Shown here one piece after another: positions 37,523 through 46,048 of a DNA stretch of 64,000 nt; the stretch's first letter is position 1; every line of letters begins with the position of its first letter. Under the pieces are notes generated by a model that had not been told where the DNA came from, made no database searches, and saw only the letters and a list, made by a program, of their open reading frames with translations. Origin of the DNA: Tolypothrix sp. PCC 7910 (GTDB lineage: Bacteria > Cyanobacteriota > Cyanobacteriia > Cyanobacteriales > Nostocaceae); contig NZ_CP050440.1 of the NCBI RefSeq assembly GCF_011769525.1, positions 3,969,501 to 4,033,500 of the forward strand, read 5' to 3'. The position numbers and the translations under genes are program-made.

Positions 37523-38299
37523 ATGTCAACTGCTTTAATTACAGGTGCCTCTAGTGGTATTGGTAGAGCCTTTGCCCAAGAACTAGCTGCACGCAATACA
37601 AATCTTGTTTTAGTGGCGCGTTCTCAAGAAAAACTGCATCAACTTACTCAAGAAATCCAAAAAAATTATCAAGTTCAAATTGAAGTTATAGTTAAAGATT
37701 TAACAGAGCCTAATGCTGCTCAAGCGGTTTTTGCAGCCACCCAAGCCAAGGGATTATCTATTGACTTATTAATTAATAATGCTGGGTTTGGTGATTATGG
37801 TGAATTTGCTAGCTCTGATGGTGAAAAGCAAGTAAAGATAGTGCAATTAAATATTTTATCTTTAGTAGACTTAACCCATAAATTTCTACCTTTGATGCGG
37901 CAACGTCAATCAGGTAGCATTATTAATGTATCTTCAATTACGGCATTTCAGCCGATGCCTTATCTTTCGGTTTATGCTGCAAGCAAAGCTTTTATTCTCA
38001 GTTTTAGTCAAGCATTATGGGCAGAAAATCGCCCTTATGGTATTCGTGTTCTTGTTACTTGTCCAGGGCCGATAGAAACTAACTTTTTTGCCGAAGCTAA
38101 TTTCCCTCCCACTTTAGCAGGTAACACAAATCAAATGTTTACTAGTGAAGAAGTAGTACAAGCTTCTTTAAAAGCTTTGGAAAATTGGCAACCAACCGTT
38201 GTAATTGGCGATGTGAAAACTCAAATTAGAACTACATTAGCTAGAGTAGTACCAAGAAAAATTCTGCTAAATATGTTAGCAAGAAGCTTTAAATCTTAA
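37523..38299 (+). CDS. Short-chain dehydrogenase/reductase
   Basis: 258 aa from the chosen ATG, which places the Rossmann motif TGASSGIGRA at residue ~8; the frame extends 23 codons upstream without similarity. It has NNAGFGDYG, SSITAFQPMP and the active-site YAASKAF. Classical NADP-type SDR of the DltE-like group, cytosolic, substrate unknown. Monocistronic by spacing. Confidence 0.87.
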   Translation: MSTALITGASSGIGRAFAQELAARNTNLVLVARSQEKLHQLTQEIQKNYQVQIEVIVKDLTEPNAAQAVFAATQAKGLSIDLLINNAGFGDYGEFASSDGEKQVKIVQLNILSLVDLTHKFLPLMRQRQSGSIINVSSITAFQPMPYLSVYAASKAFILSFSQALWAENRPYGIRVLVTCPGPIETNFFAEANFPPTLAGNTNQMFTSEEVVQASLKALENWQPTVVIGDVKTQIRTTLARVVPRKILLNMLARSFKS

Positions 38300-38346
38300 T
38301 AGCCAAGGCTAGACTTTGGTGGATAGAGAAAATTTTGGTGTATGGT

Positions 38347-39249
38347 CTAAACACTACTTATCTCTTGCTGATAACGCTTCGGAGTTGTATGTAGCATTCG
38401 TTTAAACACAGATGTCATGTGACTCTGGTTGCCAAATCCTGCTGCTACTGCTACTTGTGCTAGGGGCAGCTTTTGAGTGCGTAATAATTGTTGGGCAAAT
38501 TCCAAGCGACACCGAAGGATATATTGATAAGGAGACAGTCCAGTTGTAACTTGAAATGCGCGAGCAAAATGATAGGGGCTAAATCCTATTGTGGCAGCAA
38601 TTTGGTTCAGGCTCAGTTCTTGGGATAAATGCGCTCTAATGTATTCTAAGACAACCTTGAATAAGTTTGGCTCCAAAAATTCTGGTGGACGTTTAAACCT
38701 TCCACAGAAGTTTGAACGGCGGTAAATGATCTGTGCCAAAACTGCCGTGGCGACTGATTCTAAGTAAAATGCACCACCAGTTTGTCCATTATCAAAAAAC
38801 TCTTGTATAGCGATCGCAACACTCAAACCCCAATGAGTTTTAGGAATTTGCCCTGGCTGTAATTCAATTGTCTGTCCTTCGGCTTCAACTTGGACTATGC
38901 GCTCAAGAAAAGATTGAGAATATCCAAACGCCACAAAACAAGCAGCATCTTCTACCGAACTATAAGTAGTACCATTCGGCACAATATCAAAACCTCCTGG
39001 TAGCGCTTGGTAAGGTTGCAGGCGATCGCTATTGAAGGCAGCAATTCCCTGAGTTTCCCCAAAACTTGTGACTACAAGGTTAAGTGGTGAACGAATATTG
39101 ACTTCTAAATGTCCTGGGGGAATAATTGCTACCATCATTTCTGGTGTTTCTAGCCAGTGTCCCCACTGAGGTAGAGTTTCTAACGGGGGTTCATCCAGAG
39201 GGATTTTGCGTTCTGGGGGATTGAACAAAAACTCTTTGAGCAGATTCAT
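38347..39249 (-). CDS. AraC-family transcriptional regulator
   Basis: 300 aa from ATG MNLLKEFLFNPP; the open frame continues 47 codons upstream but that part is Cys-rich and overlaps the divergent MAPEG gene. The C-terminal ~100 residues hold two HTH motifs (LSLNQIAATIGFSPYHFARAF and LPLAQVAVAAGFGNQSHM) typical of AraC/XylS. It is divergent from the MAPEG gene with a ~140-bp gap, suggesting that it controls that gene (inference). Confidence 0.87.
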   Translation of the reverse strand: MNLLKEFLFNPPERKIPLDEPPLETLPQWGHWLETPEMMVAIIPPGHLEVNIRSPLNLVVTSFGETQGIAAFNSDRLQPYQALPGGFDIVPNGTTYSSVEDAACFVAFGYSQSFLERIVQVEAEGQTIELQPGQIPKTHWGLSVAIAIQEFFDNGQTGGAFYLESVATAVLAQIIYRRSNFCGRFKRPPEFLEPNLFKVVLEYIRAHLSQELSLNQIAATIGFSPYHFARAFQVTTGLSPYQYILRCRLEFAQQLLRTQKLPLAQVAVAAGFGNQSHMTSVFKRMLHTTPKRYQQEISSV

Positions 39250-39389
39250 CAGCACAGACAAGCAAGTATTAAATGTTTTAACCCTTATTGTCTCAAAAGC
39301 AGATTTCAAGATTCCGCAAGAATTGAAAAGACACTGACAATTGCAGCCGAGTATTTTCAAAATTAAGATTTTGCAACAAGTAATTGTCA

Positions 39390-39893
39390 ATGATGGTTCT
39401 TATTCCTATTTCAACCTTCTTTATTGGCTGTCATGGGCTACTTGCCTTATTTTTGTCATATCTAGTGGCAATGGAACGCACTCGTACTCGGATTTGGCAT
39501 GGTGCATCTCCAGGTGAGGTTGCATCACAACCCAATTACTTAGATCGTCCTAATGCTTGGGCACAGTTTGTGGAAAAAATAACACAACAGTTTATCGTAG
39601 CCAAAAATATGGAAGATGGGGCTTTGCAACGTACTATGCGAGCGTATGGTAACTTTACAGAATACGTACCCCTGGGTCTGATGTTCCTGATTGCCCTAGA
39701 GTTAATGCAGGCGGAGAGGGTACTGTTGTGGGTGCTAGGTACTCTGTTAATAGTTGCGCGGATTGCTCATGCTTGGGGATTAATACAGACTTATGGCCCA
39801 TCGCCAGGTAGAGCAATCGGTTTCTTTGGCACTTGGGTCGTTTATGTAGTCGGTAGTATGGCTTGTCTTTACTACAGTGTGCAGAAATTTTGA
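39390..39893 (+). CDS. MAPEG-family membrane protein
   Basis: About 167 aa with four hydrophobic helices; starts ATGATG. The motif MERTRTRIWHG and NFTEYVPLGLM (E-x-x-P) fit the MAPEG family of glutathione-related membrane enzymes, found widely in cyanobacteria. Substrate unknown. Divergent from the AraC gene. Confidence 0.8.
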   Translation: MMVLIPISTFFIGCHGLLALFLSYLVAMERTRTRIWHGASPGEVASQPNYLDRPNAWAQFVEKITQQFIVAKNMEDGALQRTMRAYGNFTEYVPLGLMFLIALELMQAERVLLWVLGTLLIVARIAHAWGLIQTYGPSPGRAIGFFGTWVVYVVGSMACLYYSVQKF

Positions 39894-39926
39894 TAGTCCA
39901 GCGACAATCCTCACTCAAAAATTATC

Positions 39927-40883
39927 ATGCTAAAAGCAATTGATACTGACATTTGGGTTGCGGAACAACCCCTAAAATATTTTGGCTTGGAAGTAGGAAA
40001 GAGGATGACTGTGATTCGTCTGAGCAGCAATAAATTAATGGTGATATCACCAATTAAGATTGATAACTCAACTATCAATGATCTCAATCAATTGGGAGAA
40101 GTAATTTACATTATTGTTCCTAACTTAAGTAGGTCGGCGAAATTAAAGATAACTGGCTGAGGCTGTCATTCTTACAAAGTTCTGATCGGAGGAACCCTCC
40201 GCTCAGACTTTGCGCTTTGTCCTTAGTCATTGGTGAGCCACTGCGTTGGACGGGTTCCCCGGCTGGTTCGCGTAGCGTCTCCCATTGGGAGAAGCAAGTG
40301 GCGACATTGGTAAGGATTTCAAACCTATTTACGTTTCTAAACATAGTTTGGTTTATTTCCACTGGCTTACTTATATCATCATCTATTTGTTGCAGACTTT
40401 CAGCTTTACTACCCCCATGCAAAACTATTAGCAGTATCTGGACTGGAGAGCAAACGACCAGATTTGCAGATTGACAAAATTATTAGCAATCAAAGCATTT
40501 CTGTGATTGATGAAGTTGAGTATGTCTTAATAGAAGGATTCAACACAGTTGATATCAATGGATATTCACCACTCAATGAATGCGTCTTTTTTCATGCCAG
40601 AAGCCAGACTTTGATTGTCACTGATATAGTTTTTCATTTTGATGAGCAATGTGCACCAAGGACAAAGTTAATAGCTAAAATGTTTGGCAATTACAAACAA
40701 CTTCGTCCATCATTATTGGAGAAATTAGCAACTAAAGATAAAATCAAAGTCAAGCGTTCAATGCAACAGATGCTCAGTTGGGATTTTCAACGAATCATCA
40801 TGGCGCATGGCAGCATAATTGAACAAAATGCTAAACCTCAGTTGAAAGCAGGTTATGAGTGGTTTTTAGAAATAACCTTGTAA
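39927..40883 (+). pseudogene. DUF4336 gene disrupted by a MITE
   Basis: The 5' part encodes MLKAIDTDIWVAEQPLKYFG up to IVPNL; the 3' part resumes as YHHLFVADFQLYYPHAKLL and runs to the end. Both halves match the DUF4336 (metallo-beta-lactamase-like) family as I recall it, including the HH motif. Between them lies the element at 40128-40371 with TA on both sides. Removing the element and one TA (246 bp) joins TTA to TAT CAT CAT in frame and gives 236 codons plus stop. As it stands, translation stops at 40160. Confidence 0.88.
40128..40371 (+). mobile_element. 244-bp MITE-like element inserted in the DUF4336 gene
   Basis: Ends AGTAGG... and ...CTTACT are short inverted repeats (AGTAGG/AGTAAG), flanked by TA duplications at 40126-40127 and 40372-40373, as for Tc1/IS630-type targets. 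It contains nested repeats: a hairpin CGGAGG-AAC-CCTCCG at 40189-40203 and a GCGTCTCC-ATT-GGGAGAAGC block. No ORF of its own. Relatives at 19194-19302 and 58167-58279 lack the nested inserts. Confidence 0.85.
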
Positions 40884-41005
40884 TATTCAACCCAAAACTT
40901 AAGCCGGGAAATCAGTCCAACACACTGGCTCAACTTTGCGCTATTTACGCCGTTATGTACTAGTGGGTTTCCCCGCCTTTTACAACCATCTATGGCTACA
41001 ACTGT

Positions 41006-41785
41006 TTACATATACCTGGTTAATTGCACCCGGTAACGGTCTTTTTTCGTAACAGCAACTTCCCCAACTTCTAAGCGTCCCTTACCACGAATGGCGATTA
41101 AGTCTCCGGTTTTGACTTGAGAACTAGCTTGAGAAACATCCTTCCAGTTAACGCGCACATCACCGGAATCGATTAAATCCACCATTTTGCTCCGAGACAT
41201 CCCAAAACCAGCAGAGGCGATCGCATCTAATCTTAAAGAAGCCTCGACAGTAGTCATTTCTTTTTTCTTCGGTTCCCTAACCTTTAATTCGCTAATCTCA
41301 ATAGGTTGGGTTTTTACAGGAACTGATCGCACCTGTTTAAGATTCATCTCTAAAAATTCCGCCAACTCTGGTGCGACAATTGCTTGTGCGCCGCGTTCGC
41401 CTAAGACAATAATATCTCCTGTCTTTTCCCGGACAATGCCTGTCCCTAGCATTGCGCCTAAAAAGTCGCGGTGTGTGGCGGTATCAAACAAAAAATTCCC
41501 AGCAATTTCTAATGCTGTTAAGGCGACTTGAGATTGATCTAAAGGTATTTCTGCACGCGCGATCGCCAGTCTTTGACGTTCGGCTTGAGGATATCCACCC
41601 CACGCCACCAACTGCACCTCTGTTAACCGACTAAATACGCGTTGAATTTCTGCTAATTCTGGAGGAGACAGAAAATCTGTCAACACAACTTCCCAAGTTT
41701 TAATTGCTTGTTCCGCCTGATCGATGACACGCGCTACACTATCTCGATTTTCAACGCTTTTTAAAAGTTCTTCTCTGGGCAACAT
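41006..41785 (-). CDS. Photosystem II S4-domain protein (YlmH-like RNA-binding)
   Basis: 259 aa. The N-terminal two thirds matches the YlmH-like cyanobacterial/plastid family; the C-terminal S4 domain reads LRLDAIASAGFGMSRSKMVD, then SGDVRVNW and GDLIAIRGKGRLE. The family is linked to photosystem II in cyanobacteria and plants, presumably through RNA binding. Monocistronic; ATG start. Confidence 0.85.
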   Translation of the reverse strand: MLPREELLKSVENRDSVARVIDQAEQAIKTWEVVLTDFLSPPELAEIQRVFSRLTEVQLVAWGGYPQAERQRLAIARAEIPLDQSQVALTALEIAGNFLFDTATHRDFLGAMLGTGIVREKTGDIIVLGERGAQAIVAPELAEFLEMNLKQVRSVPVKTQPIEISELKVREPKKKEMTTVEASLRLDAIASAGFGMSRSKMVDLIDSGDVRVNWKDVSQASSQVKTGDLIAIRGKGRLEVGEVAVTKKDRYRVQLTRYM

Positions 41786-41840
41786 TCTTAAAAATGATGA
41801 GTTTTGAGCCGCAAGTCAACAATCAAAAACTATTGACTAA

Positions 41841-42398
41841 TTACTCATGACTACTGTTTGATTCTAGCGTCATCTGCCATTTCAAGAGCGGTGCAGTTGG
41901 ATAATCAGGCGAATCAAATGTTCCCAAATGCTCCATTCCCAGCTTTTCTAAAATTCGACAAGATGCCACAATATCTTGTGGAGCATGGGCAATAATTCGC
42001 TTCAGTCCGGGTTGAGTAAAGGCAAAATTGACTAATGCTTTTACTGCTTCAAAGGTATATCCCTGACGACGATACTTTGCTAGCACCTCATAACCTAATT
42101 CCACAGTTCCTTGTGCATCAGGTTTACCAGTAAATCCCAAATCGCCTATCAAGGTAGAGTCACTAGTGTGAATCATCAGCCACACACCCCAACCTAATAC
42201 AGATGGATCATCTCTCAGCATTTGAGCATAGGTAGGCAAGAAATCCAGTACATGAGAAGCATACCAATCACCAGGAAGCTTTACCTGTAAGAGCTTTTCA
42301 ACTACGGATGTATTTTTTGCGATCGCGCCTTCTGCTACCTCCAAAGCACAGGGCAGTAACTCAAGGCGCGGTGTGGTAATCTGTAATCTCTGATGCAT
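41841..42398 (-). CDS. GNAT-family N-acetyltransferase
   Basis: 185 aa, RimJ/RimL-like fold: an N-terminal TPRLELLPC, the acyl-CoA-binding loop around YRRQGYTFEAVKALV, and SCRILEKLGMEHLG near the end. Substrate (protein N-terminus or small molecule) unknown. Its ATG follows directly after the TGA of the upstream gene, so the two are probably co-transcribed. Confidence 0.85.
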   Translation of the reverse strand: MHQRLQITTPRLELLPCALEVAEGAIAKNTSVVEKLLQVKLPGDWYASHVLDFLPTYAQMLRDDPSVLGWGVWLMIHTSDSTLIGDLGFTGKPDAQGTVELGYEVLAKYRRQGYTFEAVKALVNFAFTQPGLKRIIAHAPQDIVASCRILEKLGMEHLGTFDSPDYPTAPLLKWQMTLESNSSHE

Positions 42399-42908
42399 TC
42401 AATATGTGTTAGTTGTATCTGCGTAACCCTGCAAATTTTCTGGCTCAAACTGGCGTAAAATTCTGGTCGCTTGCTTGGTAAGCATTTCAGAACCTTGGAC
42501 TACGACAAGATATTTACCTGCATCCAAGCGATTGCGGTAGGGTAAAGCATCTCCGCCACCTGTAATTAAACCGACTCCACCACCAACAAACACACTACCC
42601 ATAGCGCCGCTGGCTGCACCCAATAGTCCCCCGACGATATGATTACCAATTTCACCAGCCCAAGCAAAGGTATCTAAACCTGTAATGTAGCTGAAAGTAA
42701 AGCCAGCAAAAAAGCCGAAGGGTACTAGCCAGATTGCCATTAGCCGTACTTGCTTCTTGGCTTGTTCTTGAGGGTCAATCAAGCCGAACTCATCGGCAGT
42801 CTTATAACCTTTGCCAAGGATAGTACTTTTGATGGCTTCTTTTTCTAAAGCTAAGTAAGCAGCTTCAGCTTGGATACGGTCTGCTAATACGGCAACAAGG
42901 TAATACAT
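42399..42908 (-). CDS. Conserved hypothetical membrane protein
   Basis: 169 aa. The N-terminal ~50 residues look like a small alpha/beta ferredoxin-like domain; a hydrophobic helix (WLVPFGFFAGFTFSYITG) and a Gly-rich stretch (GGLLGAASGAMGSVFVGGG) follow, then a second soluble part (KYLVVVQGSEMLTKQA). I recognise this as a general-stress-like cyanobacterial protein with no proven function. It is joined end to start (TGA|ATG) with the GNAT gene. Confidence 0.7.
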   Translation of the reverse strand: MYYLVAVLADRIQAEAAYLALEKEAIKSTILGKGYKTADEFGLIDPQEQAKKQVRLMAIWLVPFGFFAGFTFSYITGLDTFAWAGEIGNHIVGGLLGAASGAMGSVFVGGGVGLITGGGDALPYRNRLDAGKYLVVVQGSEMLTKQATRILRQFEPENLQGYADTTNTY

Positions 42909-42972
42909 TGTTTCAAAAAGGTTGTCTTTGGAAAATTTGCCTTAATTAACAGCGTACCAGTGCAGGTCAGAC

Positions 42973-43054
42973 AATTTTAGATTTTGCGGAAAGTTGCGTA
43001 TGAGGGTTCCCCCCACCCTGGCAAACTTTCTAAGACAGATTTTGGATTTTGAAT
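42973..43054. repeat. Hairpin repeat, intergenic relative of the nifJ insertion
   Basis: AATTTTAGATTTTGCGGAAA followed by GTTGC, an inner GAGGGTT/CCC pair and GCAAACTTTC, ending ATTTTGGATTTTGAATTG. Same order of blocks as the sequence inside nifJ at 23408-23487. It is directly followed by a truncated MITE copy (43058-43121). Confidence 0.75.
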
Positions 43055-43057
43055 TGA

Positions 43058-43121
43058 CCAATGATAAATGGCAGTCTTAGTCAGTTATGTTTAATTGCGC
43101 TGCTCTATTGATCACTTAAGC
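43058..43121 (-). repeat. Truncated MITE copy
   Basis: On the minus strand the end TAGAGCAGCGCAATTAAA followed by CATAACT and CTGCCATTT matches the left half of the 19194 copy. It overlaps the last codons of the 125-aa gene by about ten bases. Only half of the element is recognisable. Confidence 0.5.
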
Positions 43122-43489
43122 AAGTCTAGAGGCTCGCAAAAATTATTTACACCTTGTTTGATTACATATATCAAAACGGGTACTGCTAAAACTTTAGGAA
43201 ATGTTGGCATTGTATAAAGATATGCCATCATCTCTTTAATTGAACCAGTCAACAATTCACCCCGATACTCTTGCTCACAAATTACAGCACGCCACTTTCT
43301 CGCCAAAGCATCTAACCATTCAGAGTTAGCTCTTTCTGGTTCCTGTCCTGCTTTAATAGCTAGGGTCATAGCCGCATCTTCCAAATCTCCATCACAGTCC
43401 TCAATTAAGTCCAGTACTTCCATTGCTCTAAGATCATCTGTTAATTGAGAGCGAAACTGTGCAATTTCTTGAGATGTAACTGTAGTCAT
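43112..43489 (-). CDS. Conserved hypothetical protein (125 aa)
   Basis: An acidic soluble N-terminus (MEVLDLIEDCDGDLEDAAM, AIKAGQEPERANSEWLDALA) is followed by a hydrophobic C-terminal segment (FPKVLAVPVLIYVIKQGV). I recall similar proteins in Nostocales but no function. The stop lies at the edge of a truncated MITE, so the last residues may differ from relatives. Confidence 0.65.
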   Translation of the reverse strand: MTTVTSQEIAQFRSQLTDDLRAMEVLDLIEDCDGDLEDAAMTLAIKAGQEPERANSEWLDALARKWRAVICEQEYRGELLTGSIKEMMAYLYTMPTFPKVLAVPVLIYVIKQGVNNFCEPLDLLK

Positions 43490-43604
43490 ATGCGTATTGT
43501 CAGCCGAGTAATTAAATACTCAGCTATGGTATTCCAATTTTGATTGATTATTCATCGTCCGGCTTAGAAGGACTGGGGATATGAGGAAGCGGAGGAGCAG
43601 AGGG

Positions 43605-43677
43605 GACAAGAAGGACAAGGGGGATGAGGCAGACAAAGGCAAATTACCATTGACCCTTGACCCTTGACTCTTGACCC
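43605..43677. repeat. GGACAAG / TTGACCC heptamer repeats
   Basis: Direct repeats GGACAAG and then TTGACCC-type heptamers just after the hgdD stop. STRR-like. Confidence 0.5.
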
Positions 43678-45945
43678 CTAACGAAATGCTCTTAAAGTCA
43701 CAGCGCGTTGTAACTGAGCCAAAGCACGGTTGTAGTCCAAAATTGCTCTGATACGATTACCCTCAGCTCTTGTTAAATCGTTTTCAGAGTTAATCACGTC
43801 AGTTTGAGTACCTACACCTGCTTGGAAACGCAAACGTGCTAGACGCAAAGCTTCTCTGGCCTGTTCTAGAGCAGCATTAGCGGTTTGAACATTTTCTAAA
43901 CTAGATTGCTGTGTAGAAAAAGACTGCTCTACTTGAAACCTAATTTGATTGCGCTGTTCAGCAAAGTTTGTTTCTGCGATCGCAATATTAGCTCTGGCTT
44001 GAGCGGCTCTGGCTCTAGCTGCTCCACCATCAAATAAGTTGAGAGTTGCTCTTACCCCTACTGAATAACCATCGGCAACGCTGATATTATCGTTAAACTG
44101 ATCGAGAAACTGATAGCTAGCAATTAAACTCACCTGTGGCCCTAAAGCCGCTAATGCTTGCCGTCTTTGTTGTTCGTTGATGTTCCGTTGTGCCAATTGT
44201 TGTTGCAAGTCTGGGCGATTTTGCAAAGCGAGGATAATACTTTGTTCTAATGTCTGGTTCCAAAGCCCAGCCAATCTTACTGGATCTGCGGCTGTTATAT
44301 TCACCGCCTGTGGTAAACTCAACCGAGCTGCTAACTGACGGCGGGCAATTTGCTGCAAGGAAACAGCATTAGTTAAATCTTGTTGTGAGTTCGCTAAATT
44401 AACCTGAGAACGTAGCACATCAAATCTAGTACCTACCCCAGCTCGCTCTAATGCTTCTGCATCCCGCAAACTTGCTTGTGCATTTTGTACTGCTGACTGA
44501 GCAATACGCACTTCTTCATCACGTTGTTGCAGATTGTAATAGTCAGTAGAGACTGTCAAGCGAATTTCTTCAGACTGATTCTCTACAGCCAACTCATTAA
44601 AACGTACCTGTTCTTCAGCTGCGCCAATATTAGCTTGCCGACTACCAGAAGTATATATGTCATAGCTGAGCTGTGCTTGACCATTAAAACTGGTGGTGCT
44701 GGGTGCAGGGTCAATTTGTTGCCGGAATGCAGGTGGTAAGCCTTCTTGTTGCTGCTGTTGTACTTTTACACGGTAGGTATCGGAAACAGTACGCTGACGA
44801 GTGACATCAGCACTCACACCTACAGTGGGAAACAGAGCAGCTTGTGCTTCCCGTAACGCTGCTCGACTACGCTCTAACTCTAACTGCGACACCTGTAACT
44901 GCCGATTGTTACGCTTTGCTAGCTCTAATGCTTGCGCCAAAGTAATCGGCTGATTTCCTTGGATGGTAACTTCTTCGGGTTTGGTAGGAAATTGCAGGGG
45001 GTTGGGGTTAGGAGTTAAGTTTTCTGGAACCTGTACAGAACCACTTGGTGTCTGAGTCCCGGTTGCTGGCGCTGTCACAGGTACCGTAACGCTTGGTGTT
45101 GTATTTCCCGTGGCTGGTGCAGTCGGAACCTGTACAGCACTATTAGGTGTTGTATTTCCCGTGGCTGGTGCAGTCGGAACCTGTACAGCACTCCTAGGTG
45201 TGGGGTTCGCTGTAGCTGGTGTTTGAGCCAGCAGATCCTTAGCAGTTCTGGCTGTTGGGCAAGTTCCAGATCTCAAGAGTAAATAAGCTGAAGTAGTAGA
45301 GTTGTTCCCCGATTCCTCTGAGCAATTGGGTATTTCCAACAACTTTGCCGAGCCTGGATTCGTGATTATAGGCGATAAAGCGGCCTGTAATTGAGCTTGA
45401 GGATTTTTCTTCTGGGTCGTTACTGGTTGCGAAATAGACAACAGCAAATTTCTTTGTTGAACCGGAAGTTTTGCTCTAGAACTAGGAACGACTTTACGGG
45501 TGAATTTTTCTCCAGTAGTGGCTAAGTTATTTTGTATTTGGTGGCTTGGGGGAGATTTTTTTAAATCTGGCTGTTGGGAAATATATGAGGTAGATGTCAG
45601 ATTGAAAAATCGGCTTTGATTGTCTCTAAGTATTTGACCTTTAAAGGAACTATTATTTCCTATAGCGATCGCGGGTAAAGTGCGATCGCTTAAACGTTTT
45701 ACATCCCGTAAATTCCAATTACTAGTAGGTACTAAGGTTGTAAACCCACTGTCTACTGGCTCTGTGAATTTTGCATTGGTGACATCTGCAACCAAGGTTC
45801 GACTATAAGTAGAAGTCAAAACACTAGGAGAAGATGTTAGCTGTACCTGATTTACTTTTACAGCTCCAGCCCAAGCAGGCTGGGTTGTTAATACTGCTGC
45901 TGTAACACCAGGCAAAAAAGTATGGAATAATTGCTGTCCTTTCAC
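43678..45945 (-). CDS. hgdD: TolC-family outer-membrane efflux protein, HgdD-like
   Basis: 755 aa. The N-terminal ~330 residues are poorly ordered, with a hydrophobic export signal and 17-aa tandem repeats (TPNSAVQVPTAPATGNT). The C-terminal ~430 residues are a two-fold OEP/TolC domain (LAQALELAKRNNRQL, RLRFQAGVGTQTDVINSEND). In Anabaena sp. PCC 7120, as I recall, a TolC gene directly after kaiC is hgdD, needed to export heterocyst glycolipids and other compounds. The same kaiA-B-C-tolC order here supports that identity. The stop is followed by repeats; the promoter should lie in the 103-bp gap after kaiC. Confidence 0.85.
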   Translation of the reverse strand: MKGQQLFHTFLPGVTAAVLTTQPAWAGAVKVNQVQLTSSPSVLTSTYSRTLVADVTNAKFTEPVDSGFTTLVPTSNWNLRDVKRLSDRTLPAIAIGNNSSFKGQILRDNQSRFFNLTSTSYISQQPDLKKSPPSHQIQNNLATTGEKFTRKVVPSSRAKLPVQQRNLLLSISQPVTTQKKNPQAQLQAALSPIITNPGSAKLLEIPNCSEESGNNSTTSAYLLLRSGTCPTARTAKDLLAQTPATANPTPRSAVQVPTAPATGNTTPNSAVQVPTAPATGNTTPSVTVPVTAPATGTQTPSGSVQVPENLTPNPNPLQFPTKPEEVTIQGNQPITLAQALELAKRNNRQLQVSQLELERSRAALREAQAALFPTVGVSADVTRQRTVSDTYRVKVQQQQQEGLPPAFRQQIDPAPSTTSFNGQAQLSYDIYTSGSRQANIGAAEEQVRFNELAVENQSEEIRLTVSTDYYNLQQRDEEVRIAQSAVQNAQASLRDAEALERAGVGTRFDVLRSQVNLANSQQDLTNAVSLQQIARRQLAARLSLPQAVNITAADPVRLAGLWNQTLEQSIILALQNRPDLQQQLAQRNINEQQRRQALAALGPQVSLIASYQFLDQFNDNISVADGYSVGVRATLNLFDGGAARARAAQARANIAIAETNFAEQRNQIRFQVEQSFSTQQSSLENVQTANAALEQAREALRLARLRFQAGVGTQTDVINSENDLTRAEGNRIRAILDYNRALAQLQRAVTLRAFR

Positions 45946-46048
45946 CGCATCCCCTCACACGAAATCAATCTAGCGGCAGAAACCTTTTCTTCACCACAGA
46001 ATATAGCACGTCACTAAATTGAGAAGAGAATATAGTACGATACCAAAT

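Noticed and set aside
40217-40474. 85-codon frame across the MITE and DUF4336 C-terminal part
   Set aside because: It reads the mobile element and then the DUF4336 sequence out of frame.
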